From assembly GCA_910589145.1 (NCBI GenBank), contig CAJUSD010000007.1:1-64000 (forward strand): DNA of 64,000 bases. The letters are read 5' to 3'. The DNA is from an uncultured Oscillospiraceae bacterium (GTDB lineage Bacteria > Bacillota > Clostridia > Oscillospirales > Ruminococcaceae). The stretch's first letter is position 1. Each line of letters opens with the position of its first letter. This document shows positions 8,697-17,137 of the stretch, one piece after another. Both the position numbers and the translations under genes were made by a program. The notes below the pieces were generated by a model. The model saw only the letters and a program-made list of their open reading frames with translations, made no database searches and was not told where the DNA came from.

Positions 8697-9991
8697 TGTA
8701 CACCCTCCGTATCCTTTTGATATTGCTGTACTTTGCGGATCAAATCCCTGTTATAACGTTTCCAGTCCGTGTCAAAGCGGGCTAAAAATGTATCTGTAGC
8801 ATTATCGCTGCTGTCCAAAAGGAATGTTTGTATCATAGCGTCAACACTCATTTCACTTGGATAGTGGTGATCCTGATAGTCTGCCATCCTATCGTTTTCA
8901 ATGTATTCCTTCATTCCTTCCAGCTCTGCCGGAATTGCAAAATCGCCCTCTTTACAAGTCAAGCCGCCCTGGTCGTCAAGATAAATCTGGATAGTTTCAT
9001 CTTCAAACAAAAAGCGGAGCACTTCATAGGCAGCTTCTTTGTTTTTGCAGCTTTTCATGACACAAAACTGAAGGTCAACGCCTGAATTCAATATATTATC
9101 CTGTTTATCCATATTTGCAGGGAAGGTAAAGGAGTCAATATTCATTGTTGGGTTTACTGACTTAATCTGAGGGATCGCATAACTGCCAATCGGGTACATT
9201 GCCGATTGTCCTCTTGCAAAGGCAGTACATGCGTCGTTATAACCATAAGCATAGGGATTTGGTTCCGCATAATTGAGCAGCACCCGCATTTTTTCAGCAG
9301 TTTCACGATAGGAAGCTGCAAATGTGGTCTGCCCTTTATTGACCTGGTTACAGGTATCGGAATCAGAGAGCCCTACAGCCAGCGCGTTCCAAGGTGCGAG
9401 GCACGTCCATGTATCCTTATATCCCAAGTACAATGGAAGTATCCCTTTGGCCTGAATTTTTTCGCATAAGGCGGTAAATTCTTCCCAGGTATTTGGAATC
9501 TGCCAGCCGTTTTCCTCAAACATGTCTTTGTTGTACAGGATGCCCGCCGCATTTGCCGCATATGGCAGGGCATAAACTCCCTCCTGAGGGATAAACTCCA
9601 GCTCCTTATCAATGTCCAGATAAGACTGTTTTACCTGTCCTAGTTCCGCAAGGTCTGAAATATCCATAAACAACTCAGCGTCAAGGAAATTGGAATAGTT
9701 AATATCTCCGCCGATTCCCACAATATCGGGGTAATCCTCCCTGATAAATCTTGTCTTTAAGATTGTCATTGCCTCGTTTGGCGAGTCAATCTTCAGGCGG
9801 ATATCTGTATGGGTTTCATTGAAGCGCTCCGCTATCTTTTCAAAAGCGGCCACTGCTTCCGGTTTATACGAGACCAGCTCCACCTCAATTCGATTGTCCG
9901 ATGCGCCTTGGTTACAGCCCATAAGACTCAGGGTCCCCACCGCAATTCCTATAGCTGTCAACCACCTTCCGGTTTTATTCCTTTTTGACAT
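8693..9991 (-). CDS. Sugar ABC transporter solute-binding lipoprotein
   Basis: The start at 9991 is chosen over one 17 codons upstream because a strong GAGAGGA site precedes it and the protein then begins with a proper lipoprotein signal (MSKRNKTGRW, hydrophobic stretch, lipobox SLMGC). The mature protein of about 410 residues is a family 1 extracellular solute-binding protein with typical segments (VAAFEKIAERFNETHTDI, GILYNKDMFEENGW, TWEEFTALCEKI). It should be anchored outside the membrane and deliver alpha-galactosides to the two permeases encoded next. First gene of the operon. Confidence 0.92.
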   Translation of the reverse strand: MSKRNKTGRWLTAIGIAVGTLSLMGCNQGASDNRIEVELVSYKPEAVAAFEKIAERFNETHTDIRLKIDSPNEAMTILKTRFIREDYPDIVGIGGDINYSNFLDAELFMDISDLAELGQVKQSYLDIDKELEFIPQEGVYALPYAANAAGILYNKDMFEENGWQIPNTWEEFTALCEKIQAKGILPLYLGYKDTWTCLAPWNALAVGLSDSDTCNQVNKGQTTFAASYRETAEKMRVLLNYAEPNPYAYGYNDACTAFARGQSAMYPIGSYAIPQIKSVNPTMNIDSFTFPANMDKQDNILNSGVDLQFCVMKSCKNKEAAYEVLRFLFEDETIQIYLDDQGGLTCKEGDFAIPAELEGMKEYIENDRMADYQDHHYPSEMSVDAMIQTFLLDSSDNATDTFLARFDTDWKRYNRDLIRKVQQYQKDTEGVQ

Positions 9992-10048
9992 ACTATCCTC
10001 TCCTCTCAGCAGAAATCTGCTGCTGTTTTTCGGTGATTCCATTGTAAC

Positions 10049-10148
10049 ATACCAATATGCCGCTAATAAATAGCGTTATTTTTCGTTTTTTATACCACAA
10101 TGCTTCCTTTTATGGTATACTATTATATGACGGACACATTTTGGTATA
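10049..10148. promoter_or_regulatory. Divergent control region with four ATACCA/TGGTAT boxes
   Basis: Between the sugar operon (minus) and the AraC-type gene (plus) the hexamer ATACCA occurs four times: 10049-10054 and 10092-10097 in one orientation, and as TGGTAT at 10113-10118 and 10142-10147 in the other. A minus-strand TATAAT lies at 10122-10127 with a poor -35, as expected for an activator-dependent promoter. The boxes are good candidates for binding by the adjacent AraC-type regulator. This is inferred from position and repetition only. Confidence 0.55.
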
Positions 10149-10169
10149 TTCCACCATAAGGAGGACAGA

Positions 10170-11012
10170 ATGAGCAATACGTTTTTCTACATATTCCCCA
10201 ATGAAAATTTTATTGATTTAAGTATGTACCAATATGGCTATGAACAGTGTACCCCTGGACACTCCTTCGGCCCTGCCGTCAGAAACCACTATTTATTCCA
10301 CTATGTCATTTCAGGAACCGGAACGCTTATGGCAGACGATTCCAAAGGCGAGACACAGACCTACCACATTAAAAGCGGACAGGGGTTTCTCATTTTTCCC
10401 GGACAGATAACCACCTATTTCGCTGATATCACCATTCCGTGGGAATATACCTGGATTGAGTTTGACGGTCTTAGGGTAAAAGAGATTCTTGCATTGACCG
10501 AGCTTTCCCTAAACTCCCCTGTATATCGTCCACGATACAAAGACCTTCGGGAGCAAATGATGAATGAAATGTTGTATATTGTTCACCATCCCAAAGAAAC
10601 TCCCTTTCATCTGATTGGACACCTCTACCTCTTTTTAGACTACCTTACCCAGTCCATGCGCATTACAGGGCCGGTGCAGAGCAGCAAAATGAGTGATTTC
10701 TATATTAAAGAAGCAATTAACTACATTGAGCAGAATTTTCAGAATAACATTTCTATTGAGGAAATTGCAGACCTTTGCGGAATCAATCGAAGTTATTTTG
10801 GAAAGATTTTTAAAAAGTCCATTGGGCGTTCGCCGCAGGAGTTTCTGATGAACTACCGTATGGTGAAGGCTGCTGAATTATTAAAGCTGACCTCACTGTC
10901 TATTGCAGAAATTGGCTCCGCCGTCGGGTATGAAAACCAACTTCATTTTTCACGGGCCTTTAAGACAGTTTATGGTATTTCACCAAGGGAATGGAGGGTA
11001 CAGAATAAGTAA
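10170..11012 (+). CDS. AraC-family regulator of the alpha-galactoside operon
   Basis: This 280-residue protein has an N-terminal cupin-like sugar-sensing domain (HYVISGTGTLMADD about residue 45, GQGFLIFPGQITTYFAD about 70-86) and a C-terminal pair of helix-turn-helix motifs (IEEIADLCGINRSYFGKIFK about 195, then IAEIGSAVGYENQLHFSRAF about 246 ending in the PREW signature). It is transcribed away from the transport operon and preceded by AAGGAGG. The arrangement matches RafR/MsmR-type activators. Confidence 0.9.
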   Translation: MSNTFFYIFPNENFIDLSMYQYGYEQCTPGHSFGPAVRNHYLFHYVISGTGTLMADDSKGETQTYHIKSGQGFLIFPGQITTYFADITIPWEYTWIEFDGLRVKEILALTELSLNSPVYRPRYKDLREQMMNEMLYIVHHPKETPFHLIGHLYLFLDYLTQSMRITGPVQSSKMSDFYIKEAINYIEQNFQNNISIEEIADLCGINRSYFGKIFKKSIGRSPQEFLMNYRMVKAAELLKLTSLSIAEIGSAVGYENQLHFSRAFKTVYGISPREWRVQNK

Positions 11013-11114
11013 GTATAAAAAGATAAGTACTGCCTAAGAGCCTGTTCAGAATCTCAGCTATTGGGCCAATCGCAGCAGGATTTTACAAAAGCCACGATTT
11101 TTCTTATTTTCCTC

Positions 11115-11143
11115 TTGACATTTATATCGCATCCAAATATAAT
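11115..11143 (+). promoter_or_regulatory. Consensus sigma-A promoter of the PadR-NfeD-SPFH genes
   Basis: TTGACA at 11115-11120 and TATAAT at 11138-11143 are perfect and 17 bases apart. The AT-rich stretch just downstream could host an autoregulatory PadR site. Confidence 0.85.
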
Positions 11144-11202
11144 ATAATTAGAATATATCTAAGAAAAATACAATACATATTTTGGGAAAGGAGGCAGCAA
11201 AA

Positions 11203-11550
11203 ATGTCAAACGCAGAACTCCAAAAATTGTTAAAGAGCTATATCCCCATGACGGAGGCCAGTTTTATGGTTTTGACTTCATTGGTTCATGAAAATCATGG
11301 CTATGGAATCATGATGGAAGCGGCTCGTTTAACAGGCGGGAGGGTCAACCTGGGGGCTGGAACAGTCTACACGCTTATTTATAAAATGGAGAACGACGGG
11401 CTAATCCTTGCAGTCCGCGAGGAAGAACGCCGTAAAATCTATTCCATTACTCCAGAAGGCATGACAATCCTTCAGGCTGAAAGCAACCGTCTGGCGCAGG
11501 CTGCGAGAATTGCAGAGCAAGCCCTTCGGCAATTTCAACCTGTCATTTAA
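11203..11550 (+). CDS. PadR-family transcriptional regulator
   Basis: The protein has 115 residues from the ATG at 11203, which follows AAAGGAGG at ideal distance; a TTG seven codons upstream sits inside that site and is not used. The winged-helix PadR pattern is clear: a helical start, LTSLVHENHGYGIM, then GAGTVYTLIYKMENDGLI and the wing REEERRKIYSITPEG. PadR proteins repress nearby membrane or efflux genes. Here the next genes are NfeD and an SPFH protein, 60 bases away on the same strand. Confidence 0.88.
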   Translation: MSNAELQKLLKSYIPMTEASFMVLTSLVHENHGYGIMMEAARLTGGRVNLGAGTVYTLIYKMENDGLILAVREEERRKIYSITPEGMTILQAESNRLAQAARIAEQALRQFQPVI

Positions 11551-11613
11551 TCTGTTAAAGTTTACAGAATCCCTTTCAGCATATTCTTATGGAGATTTTT
11601 AGAGGAGTGAAAA

Positions 11614-12054
11614 ATGATGGCAACATGGTTTGCGGTCTTCTGGCTGGTTCTGGCAATTATTCTAGGCGTGTTTGAAGCTGTTACGGTTCAGCTGGTTGCG
11701 GTATGGTTTGCCTTGGGCTCGCTGGCCGCAATTGTTCCCAGTTTGATGGGCGGTTCCGTTTGGATGCAGTTTGGAATTTTTGTACTGGTTTCCTTTCTTG
11801 CATTGGCAGCTACCAGGCCATTTGTCCAAAAAATAAGAGAAAAACCTGTACATACCAATGCCGACAGCCTGATTGGGCAGGTGGGGATTGTAATGAGCGA
11901 GTGCATCGACCCTTCCAAGGGCATGGGGCGCGTTTCCATTTCCGGGCAGGATTGGGCCGCCTGCACTGAGGACGGAAGCATCATTTTAAAGGATGAACAT
12001 GTACTGGTAAAGGGCATTGTCGGTGTAAAGCTGATTGTGGAGGCAATCGGGTAA
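11614..12054 (+). CDS. NfeD-family membrane protein
   Basis: This 146-residue protein is a short NfeD. It has an N-terminal hydrophobic region with about three membrane segments (to about residue 70) and a C-terminal soluble OB-like domain (LIGQVGIVMSECIDPSKG, GRVSISGQDWAA, VLVKGIVGVKLIVE). NfeD proteins pair with SPFH proteins encoded next door, as here, and are linked to membrane microdomain organisation. The start codon is doubled (Met-Met) after AGAGGAG. Confidence 0.9.
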   Translation: MMATWFAVFWLVLAIILGVFEAVTVQLVAVWFALGSLAAIVPSLMGGSVWMQFGIFVLVSFLALAATRPFVQKIREKPVHTNADSLIGQVGIVMSECIDPSKGMGRVSISGQDWAACTEDGSIILKDEHVLVKGIVGVKLIVEAIG

Positions 12055-12184
12055 ACCCCCTCCCCCGGTTTTGGGTCTTTTGAGAAATATTTCTCAAAGT
12101 ACATTTACAGAGCATGTGAAATGTGTTAAAATAATACAAAATGTGTACCCTTTATCTTGTGTTTTAAATAGGAGGTTTTTCAAA

Positions 12185-13144
12185 ATGGGAGAAATGTATG
12201 GCTTTGTTATTTTCCTGCTTGTGGTTTTGGTGCTGTTGGTATTGATTGCCTCCAACATCAAAATTGTTCCCCAGGCCACCGTCTACGTTGTGGAGCGTTT
12301 GGGTGGATATCACGCTTCCTGGTCTACCGGCGTCCATATGACCGTTCCCTTTATTGACCGCGTTGCCAGAAAGGTTACTCTGAAAGAGCAGATTGTAGAC
12401 TTCAAGCCGCAGCCCGTTATTACAAAAGATAATGTAACGATGCAGATCGACACAGTTGTGTTCTTTCAGATTACTGACGCTAAACTTTATACCTACGGAG
12501 TAGATAAGCCCATTTCCGCTATTGAAAACCTCAGCGCTACTACTTTGAGAAATATTATTGGTGAAATTGAACTGGACAGCACCCTCACTTCCCGCGATAC
12601 TATCAACAGTAAGATTACCAGTATTCTTGATACTGCCACTGACAAGTGGGGCATCAAGGTCACCCGTGTAGAGCTGAAAAACATCCTGCCGCCCAGAGAG
12701 ATTCAGGACGCTATGGAAAAACAGATGAAGGCCGAGCGCGAACGCCGCGAATCCATCCTGAAGGCAGAAGGCGACAAGCACAGCCGGATTCTGGTGGCAG
12801 AAGGTGAAAAACAATCCGCCATTCTGAAAGCAGAAGGTGAGAAAGAAGCGGCTATCCTGCGCGCCGAAGCTGTGAAAGAGCAGAAAATCCGCGAGGCCCA
12901 AGGTGAAGCGGAAGCTGTTCTGCTGGTTCAGAAGGCTGTTGCAGACAGCGTGGAGCTTTTGAATAAGGTTGACCCCAGCAATCAAGTAATTGCGCTGCGG
13001 TCCTTGGATACGCTGGCAAAGGTTGCCGATGGGAAATCCACCAAGATCATTATCCCCAGCGAGATCCAGTCCTTGGCAAGCCTGGCGGTTTCTTTGAAGG
13101 AAGCAGCCGGAAACCTGGACGGGAACACAACGGTAAGAAGATAA
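12185..13144 (+). CDS. SPFH/Band 7 (stomatin-prohibitin) family protein
   Basis: The protein has 319 residues from the ATG at 12185, preceded by AGGAGG. One N-terminal membrane segment (FVIFLLVVLVLLVLI) precedes the SPFH domain (VVERLGGYHASWSTGVHMTVPFIDRV, about 30-55). A long charged coiled coil follows from about residue 175 to 245, built on repeats of ILKAEGE. The C-terminal segment ends in IIIPSEIQSLASLAVS. It resembles QmcA/stomatin-like scaffold proteins. Together with the adjacent NfeD it should form a membrane-associated oligomer. Confidence 0.92.
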   Translation: MGEMYGFVIFLLVVLVLLVLIASNIKIVPQATVYVVERLGGYHASWSTGVHMTVPFIDRVARKVTLKEQIVDFKPQPVITKDNVTMQIDTVVFFQITDAKLYTYGVDKPISAIENLSATTLRNIIGEIELDSTLTSRDTINSKITSILDTATDKWGIKVTRVELKNILPPREIQDAMEKQMKAERERRESILKAEGDKHSRILVAEGEKQSAILKAEGEKEAAILRAEAVKEQKIREAQGEAEAVLLVQKAVADSVELLNKVDPSNQVIALRSLDTLAKVADGKSTKIIIPSEIQSLASLAVSLKEAAGNLDGNTTVRR

Positions 13145-13149
13145 ACAGC

Positions 13150-13290
13150 AGGGAAATCAATTTTGGAGGTTTTGAAGCTGATGTTGAAAAACACCCCACC
13201 GGGGTGTTTTTCAGGGAAGGTGGAGAAAATGGTGGGCTTCTTCTTTCTTTTTCTATCGCAAAAAGAAAGAAGGAAAGAAAAAAGCTCTTG
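13150..13290. repeat. Dispersed intergenic repeat, family A, copy 2 (inverted relative to copy 1)
   Basis: This is the reverse complement of 204-330, including the hairpin AACACCCC...GGGGTGTT (13189-13211) and the segment TCTATCGCAAAAAGAAAG. It begins a few bases after the SPFH stop codon. The stem differs in outer bases between copies but still pairs. Confidence 0.6.
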
Positions 13291-13300
13291 CCAAAAGGAA

Positions 13301-13400
13301 TTTCGCGTCTGCGGACGCGACCAGGGACTCTGCCCCCTGGACCCCCGCCACTTTCGAGAAAGCGGCCAAAGCTTTTGACACGGGTTTGGTTTGTGACTGA
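13301..13400. repeat. Dispersed intergenic repeat, family B, copy 1
   Basis: The segment TTTCGCGTCTGCGGACGCGA begins a hairpin unit that recurs at 18716, 37114 and, inverted, near 40160-40185. A second stem, CCGCTTTC/GAAAGCGG-like, and the tail GGCCAAAGCTTTT are shared with 18800-18830. The stem between them differs in sequence among copies. Confidence 0.6.
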
Positions 13401-13481
13401 CTTTGCTTTATGCCCGCGCCGAGGGTTTCTGTTTCTTTTTTGCGATGATTCTGAAAATTGATTTCCGTGGATAAACAGTAA

Positions 13482-13513
13482 AAAGGCTGCGGCGGATTTT
13501 TGCCGCAGCCTTT
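13482..13513. terminator. Bidirectional terminator-like hairpin
   Basis: AAAGGCTGCGGC and its complement form a 12-bp stem. The T run is longer on the minus strand than on the plus strand. It separates the SPFH gene from the AAC(3)-like gene. Confidence 0.5.
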
Positions 13514-13547
13514 GGCTTGCTTGAAAACAACTTAAAGGAGACGTAAA

Positions 13548-14354
13548 ATGTACAACAAGGAAACGGTTCTGGCGGATTTAAGAAAAATGGGTATTCAAAA
13601 AGGCGATACCCTGATGGTACACAGCTCTGTAAAATCAGTTGGGAAACTGGAACACCGGGCAGATGACATTGTTGATGCGCTGATGGAAGCAATCGGAAAA
13701 GAGGGCTTGCTGTTGACTCCATGCCACACTTGGGCACAGATGGGGCCGGATCATAATATTTTCGACCCGGAAACAGAACCTTCCTGTGTCGGCGCACTGC
13801 CGGATGTATTCCGCAAACGCCCTGGTGTTGTCCGTTCCCTCCACCCTACCCATTCGGTGAACGCCTGGGGCAAGGATGCGGCGGCATATATTGCCGGCGA
13901 GGAAAAAGCGGTTACGCCCTGCCCCCGGAACGGCTGCTGGGGGAAGCTCTATGACCGGAAAGCGAAAATTCTGCTTCTGGGCTGCGGGCTGAACCGCAAC
14001 ACCTTTATTCACAGCGTAGAAGAATGGGTGGATGTTCCCCTCCGCTTTACCGATAAGCCTGTTGACTTCATTATCCGCACGCACGGGAAGGATGTCCCAG
14101 TACAGGTTTACCGCCACTTTAATGCAAGCTGTCCCCACATCTCGGAAAACTTTGTGAAGCTGTTCCATCCCTTCCTGGATAATGGCGCGATGATAAAGGG
14201 TAAGGTCGGGGATGCTTACTGCCTGCTGGGGGACGCTGTGGGTATGGCTGAAATTACCCTTTCCCTTTTAAAAGAGGATATCCAGCTGCTTTCTGATATG
14301 CGTCCTGTTCCTAAAAATTGGAAATTTGAGGAAAAAATCACCTGGCGCCTTTAA
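13548..14354 (+). CDS. AAC(3)-family antibiotic N-acetyltransferase-like protein
   Basis: This 268-residue protein matches the aminoglycoside 3-N-acetyltransferase family in size and motifs: GDTLMVHSSVKSVG (about 20), LLLTPCHTW (about 54), the hallmark RSLHPTHSVNAWG (about 95), and ILLLGCGLNRNTFIH (about 141). The family transfers acetyl from acetyl-CoA to an amino group. Many chromosomal members, such as Bacillus YokD, do not give clear aminoglycoside resistance, so a resistance role is unproven. It stands alone with its own AAAGGAG site. Confidence 0.88.
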   Translation: MYNKETVLADLRKMGIQKGDTLMVHSSVKSVGKLEHRADDIVDALMEAIGKEGLLLTPCHTWAQMGPDHNIFDPETEPSCVGALPDVFRKRPGVVRSLHPTHSVNAWGKDAAAYIAGEEKAVTPCPRNGCWGKLYDRKAKILLLGCGLNRNTFIHSVEEWVDVPLRFTDKPVDFIIRTHGKDVPVQVYRHFNASCPHISENFVKLFHPFLDNGAMIKGKVGDAYCLLGDAVGMAEITLSLLKEDIQLLSDMRPVPKNWKFEEKITWRL

Positions 14355-14505
14355 AGCCTGTTGTATGTTTTAGATAAATTTCAATTTGTTTCCTTTTGGA
14401 AAATTGCGGGAGGTCACGATTTTGACCTCCCGGGGGATTTATCTGTTGAATTTTGCGGCGAGGTAGTATAAAATAGTATTAAAGCTAATATGGGAGGCCG
14501 ATCCG

Positions 14506-14646
14506 ATGTTACTTTCCGCTAAACACGATCTGAACGCTCCTCCTGTGTCCTCAGTTTTCACACTGCGGCATGGGGTGGATTTAGTGCAGACATTTTGCGC
14601 GGCAAAGTCTTCCTGCCTCTTATTGTATCCTGATAGAGTTTCATAG
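14506..14646 (+). CDS. Possible small protein of 46 residues
   Basis: An ATG follows GGGAGG at a 9-base distance and opens a 46-codon frame ending at a TAG. A TATAAA box lies about 35 bases upstream and a terminator hairpin starts six bases after the stop, so the piece looks like a complete small transcription unit. The sequence starts MLLSAKHDLNAPPVSS and matches nothing I recognise. It could instead be a leader or untranslated RNA. The hairpin GGGAGGTC/GACCTCCC at 14407-14431 upstream probably ends the previous gene. Nothing else is seen in 14355-14752. Confidence 0.3.
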   Translation: MLLSAKHDLNAPPVSSVFTLRHGVDLVQTFCAAKSSCLLLYPDRVS

Positions 14647-14650
14647 TCAG

Positions 14651-14687
14651 TCGCAACAGAATTTGTTGTGGCTTTTTTGTTTTTGCG
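14651..14687 (+). terminator. Rho-independent terminator
   Basis: CGCAACAGAATTTGTTGTGG forms a short stem with one wobble pair and is followed by CTTTTTTGTTTTT. Confidence 0.6.
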
Positions 14688-14752
14688 AAGAATTTGAACC
14701 CCCTTATTTCAAAGGGATAAATCGCAAGTTGTAAAAATTGGAGGAACATTTT

Positions 14753-15115
14753 ATGCAGGATGCCGTCTTAAAGATTAAAGATTTAGGTGCGCCGCCAGAG
14801 GGCTTTGAAGATGCTGCTTGTCCCGGAGATGAAGGGTTTCCCTCTGACGAAACGCTCGATTTATGGGAAGAATATCAAAACGCAGTAGATTCTATTGTGC
14901 GGCCGGTTACATGGGAAGAAGCGGAAATTCTCATAAAGTGCTGTCCTACAGATCACATGGCTGGAATCGAATGGACCATTTTGCATTGTATAGAAAGTAC
15001 TTTTGCGCCTGAATCGATAGAGGACTTCCGAAGCCTTATTGAGAAGTGCAATTCGGATATGATGAAGAATATGTTGTTGGAACGGCTTCAAAACTATATC
15101 AACAACAGGGAATGA
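14753..15115 (+). CDS. Small orphan protein, possibly immunity-type
   Basis: This gives 120 residues from the ATG at 14753, placed 8 bases after GGAGG; a TTG upstream overlaps that site. The protein is acidic and mainly helical (VTWEEAEILIKCCPTDHMAG, then LHCIESTF and a helical tail). The pattern faintly recalls Imm30-like immunity proteins of polymorphic toxins, but no toxin gene is near and I would not name it on this basis. The motif ACTTCCGGTTTAT follows two bases after the stop, as it does behind three other cargo genes here. Confidence 0.65.
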   Translation: MQDAVLKIKDLGAPPEGFEDAACPGDEGFPSDETLDLWEEYQNAVDSIVRPVTWEEAEILIKCCPTDHMAGIEWTILHCIESTFAPESIEDFRSLIEKCNSDMMKNMLLERLQNYINNRE

Positions 15116-15170
15116 CAACTTCCGGTTTATTGGCTTCAGCAGAAAAATATAAATGGCAGAGGTGTTTATT

Positions 15171-15533
15171 ATGAGTACGGATTTGGATTTCTGGAAATAT
15201 CGTGAAGGAGCCGCCCATAATGACAGAAAAATCTATGAAACTGCCTGCTGTGACGGCAAAATATCGGAAGACCTGGAAAACCTCCCCATAGAGGAAATCC
15301 TCGAAAAAGTTGCTGCTGCTTTCCCCTGCTGGAAAGCTTTGAACAGCAAAAGCTATGAAAACGAGGACGGCGGCGCCTTTGAAATTTTTACCACTTCACA
15401 GATTGTCAGGTTTGACTGCTATGGAATGAAGGGGGAAGATATGAACCGCCTGATGGATATTCTGGAAGAATTTGGCTGTCCGCTGTACAACCCGCAGGTT
15501 TCAACACGGTTTGATTCCTGGACAGACAGATAA
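15171..15533 (+). CDS. Hypothetical protein of 120 residues
   Basis: The start at 15171 follows GAGGTG. The protein begins STDLDFWKYREG and contains the block YETACCDGKISEDLENLP, then a domain of mixed strand and helix with a hydrophobic core (IVRFDCYGM, MNRLMDILEEFGCPLY). I do not recognise a characterised family. Small acidic proteins of this kind often lie among toxin-immunity or cargo genes. It follows the previous orphan by 55 bases and may share its transcript. Confidence 0.65.
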   Translation: MSTDLDFWKYREGAAHNDRKIYETACCDGKISEDLENLPIEEILEKVAAAFPCWKALNSKSYENEDGGAFEIFTTSQIVRFDCYGMKGEDMNRLMDILEEFGCPLYNPQVSTRFDSWTDR

Positions 15534-15648
15534 CCGATCCGCAGATTGTTTTGTTATGGCTGCCCAGCCGCCTTTCCAGAACCGTTCTTAGGTGGGGTGG
15601 CTCTTGTCAATCAAAGGTGAGACAAAAGGGAATAAGGGGACAATCTAT

Positions 15649-16035
15649 ATGAAAAATTATACCCAGGTTTATGTAAAAAACAGTATGGAGGCAGCAAAAA
15701 CATATTGTGACGCATTCGGCGCAGAAATAACCCTTGAAATGAAAAACACCGGCGGGACCGCCTATGAACACTGTGTATTATCAGTGAATGGTGAAGGCTT
15801 TTTGGCAATCGGCGAGGCAAAGAATCCCTGCGATATAGAGTTTATCCACAAAATGAAGTGGGAAACAATGACTTTTAATGTATTTGAGATGGGAACCAAA
15901 GAGAGCGTCTATCACGCTTTTGATGTTTTGCGTGATGGCGGCGTTGTCATTGAAGCCATCCATGAGGAGCCATGGAATAAATGCTGTGCTACCATTATTG
16001 ACAGGTATGGTGTGTGCTGGTGGATTGCTATTTGA
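15649..16035 (+). CDS. VOC-family (glyoxalase/PhnB-like) protein
   Basis: This 128-residue protein has one VOC module with its paired beta-alpha-beta-beta-beta halves: YTQVYVKNSMEAAKTYCDAFG at the start, the central EHCVLSVNGEGFLAIGEA, and a C-terminal YGVCWWIAI strand typical of PhnB-like members. The metal ligands usual in glyoxalases are not obvious, so catalysis is uncertain. The ATG at 15649 is preferred; an upstream alternative start lacks a good ribosome binding site. Confidence 0.82.
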   Translation: MKNYTQVYVKNSMEAAKTYCDAFGAEITLEMKNTGGTAYEHCVLSVNGEGFLAIGEAKNPCDIEFIHKMKWETMTFNVFEMGTKESVYHAFDVLRDGGVVIEAIHEEPWNKCCATIIDRYGVCWWIAI

Positions 16036-16083
16036 CAAATAAAGATAAATTGGGATTTCATTGTAACAGGAGGATGATTGATT

Positions 16084-16551
16084 ATGAGCAGCGAGAGTAC
16101 AAATTGGGGACAAAGTGTTGCCGCTGTCGTGATAAAAGATAATAAGGTGCTGCTTGCCCGCCATACATACGGCAACGGAAAGGGAAAGCTGATTATACCG
16201 GGCGGTTATGTGAATTACGGCGAAACGCCTCAGCAAGCCTTAAAACGTGAATACATGGAAGAAACGAACATAGAGATAGAACCGCAGAATATCATTGGCA
16301 TTAGGTTTAATATGCACGACTGGTATATTGTGTTCTGTGCAGAATATATTTCGGGAGAAGCACAATCGGATAACGATGAGAACAGTGAAGTATTATGGCT
16401 GGATATTAAGCACGCATTGTCAAGGGATGATGTTCCTGATCTCACTAAAAAAATGATTGAAAGCGCAGTATCCAAACAACGCGGGCTGCAATATGAAGAT
16501 TATCATGCGAATACAAAACATGCGCCATATTCCCTATATCGGAATTTATAA
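16084..16551 (+). CDS. Nudix hydrolase
   Basis: This 155-residue protein carries a complete Nudix box (GGYVNYGETPQQALKREYMEE, about residues 38-58), with all the catalytic Glu residues. It should hydrolyse a nucleoside diphosphate derivative; the substrate is unknown. The start at 16084 follows AGGAGG by 10 bases. Its last codons run into TTTATAAGGAA, a partial copy of the motif seen after other cargo genes. Confidence 0.88.
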   Translation: MSSESTNWGQSVAAVVIKDNKVLLARHTYGNGKGKLIIPGGYVNYGETPQQALKREYMEETNIEIEPQNIIGIRFNMHDWYIVFCAEYISGEAQSDNDENSEVLWLDIKHALSRDDVPDLTKKMIESAVSKQRGLQYEDYHANTKHAPYSLYRNL

Positions 16552-16565
16552 GGAAATAAAGATAC

Positions 16566-17096
16566 ATGAGAAGAATTAGTTTATTTATAGCGGTGAGCCT
16601 TGACGGATATATTGCAGATAGCAAGGGTAGGGTTGGATGGCTGAAAGGACAAGGCAGTGATACCGAGAATATTGACACTTATTCTGAATTTGTAAAGAAC
16701 GTTGATACAATTTTGATGGGTTGGAATACGTATCATCAAATTGTTACTGAACTTTCTCCCACAGAATGGGTATATAACGATTTCACAACTTATGTAATTA
16801 CACATAATAAATACGCATCCTCTGAAAAAGTTCAATTTGTAAATTTAAGTCCTGTTAGTTTGGTCAAAAGGCTGAAAAAAGAAGACGGAAAAGATGTTTG
16901 GATATGTGGTGGAGCGAATCTTATCCAACAGTTAGTAAATGAGGATTTAATTGATTGCTATCATATTACTATAATTCCAACACTTTTAGGTTCTGGTATT
17001 CGGCTTTTTGAAAATGCAGAGAGTGAAATTAAGTTAAGGCTGCTTAGCGCACAGTCATATAATGGTATAATGGATTTAATCTATACACGAAGGTAA
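16566..17096 (+). CDS. RibD C-terminal/dihydrofolate reductase-like protein
   Basis: This 176-residue protein has the RibD_C fold: MRRISLFIAVSLDGYIAD at the start, DTILMGWNTYHQI (about 48), and a C-terminal VWICGGANLIQQLV with LLGSGIRLF. Such small single-domain proteins are annotated as DHFR-family reductases and their substrates are mostly unknown. The gene is clearly richer in A and T than the purine genes beside it, which suggests transfer. The motif AAATTCCAGTTTAT begins within its stop codon. Confidence 0.85.
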   Translation: MRRISLFIAVSLDGYIADSKGRVGWLKGQGSDTENIDTYSEFVKNVDTILMGWNTYHQIVTELSPTEWVYNDFTTYVITHNKYASSEKVQFVNLSPVSLVKRLKKEDGKDVWICGGANLIQQLVNEDLIDCYHITIIPTLLGSGIRLFENAESEIKLRLLSAQSYNGIMDLIYTRR

Positions 17097-17137
17097 ATTC
17101 CAGTTTATTAACGTATTTTATAAAAGGAGAATGATTT

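Noticed and set aside
11034..11060. TAAGAGCCTGTTCAGAATC, with a similar sequence near 48630, as an insertion-sequence end
   Set aside because: Only single ends are seen, with no partner inverted repeat or transposase.
13163..13461. Two 70-85 codon plus-strand frames over the intergenic repeats
   Set aside because: They consist of repeat DNA with low-complexity Lys/Arg stretches and have no ribosome binding site.
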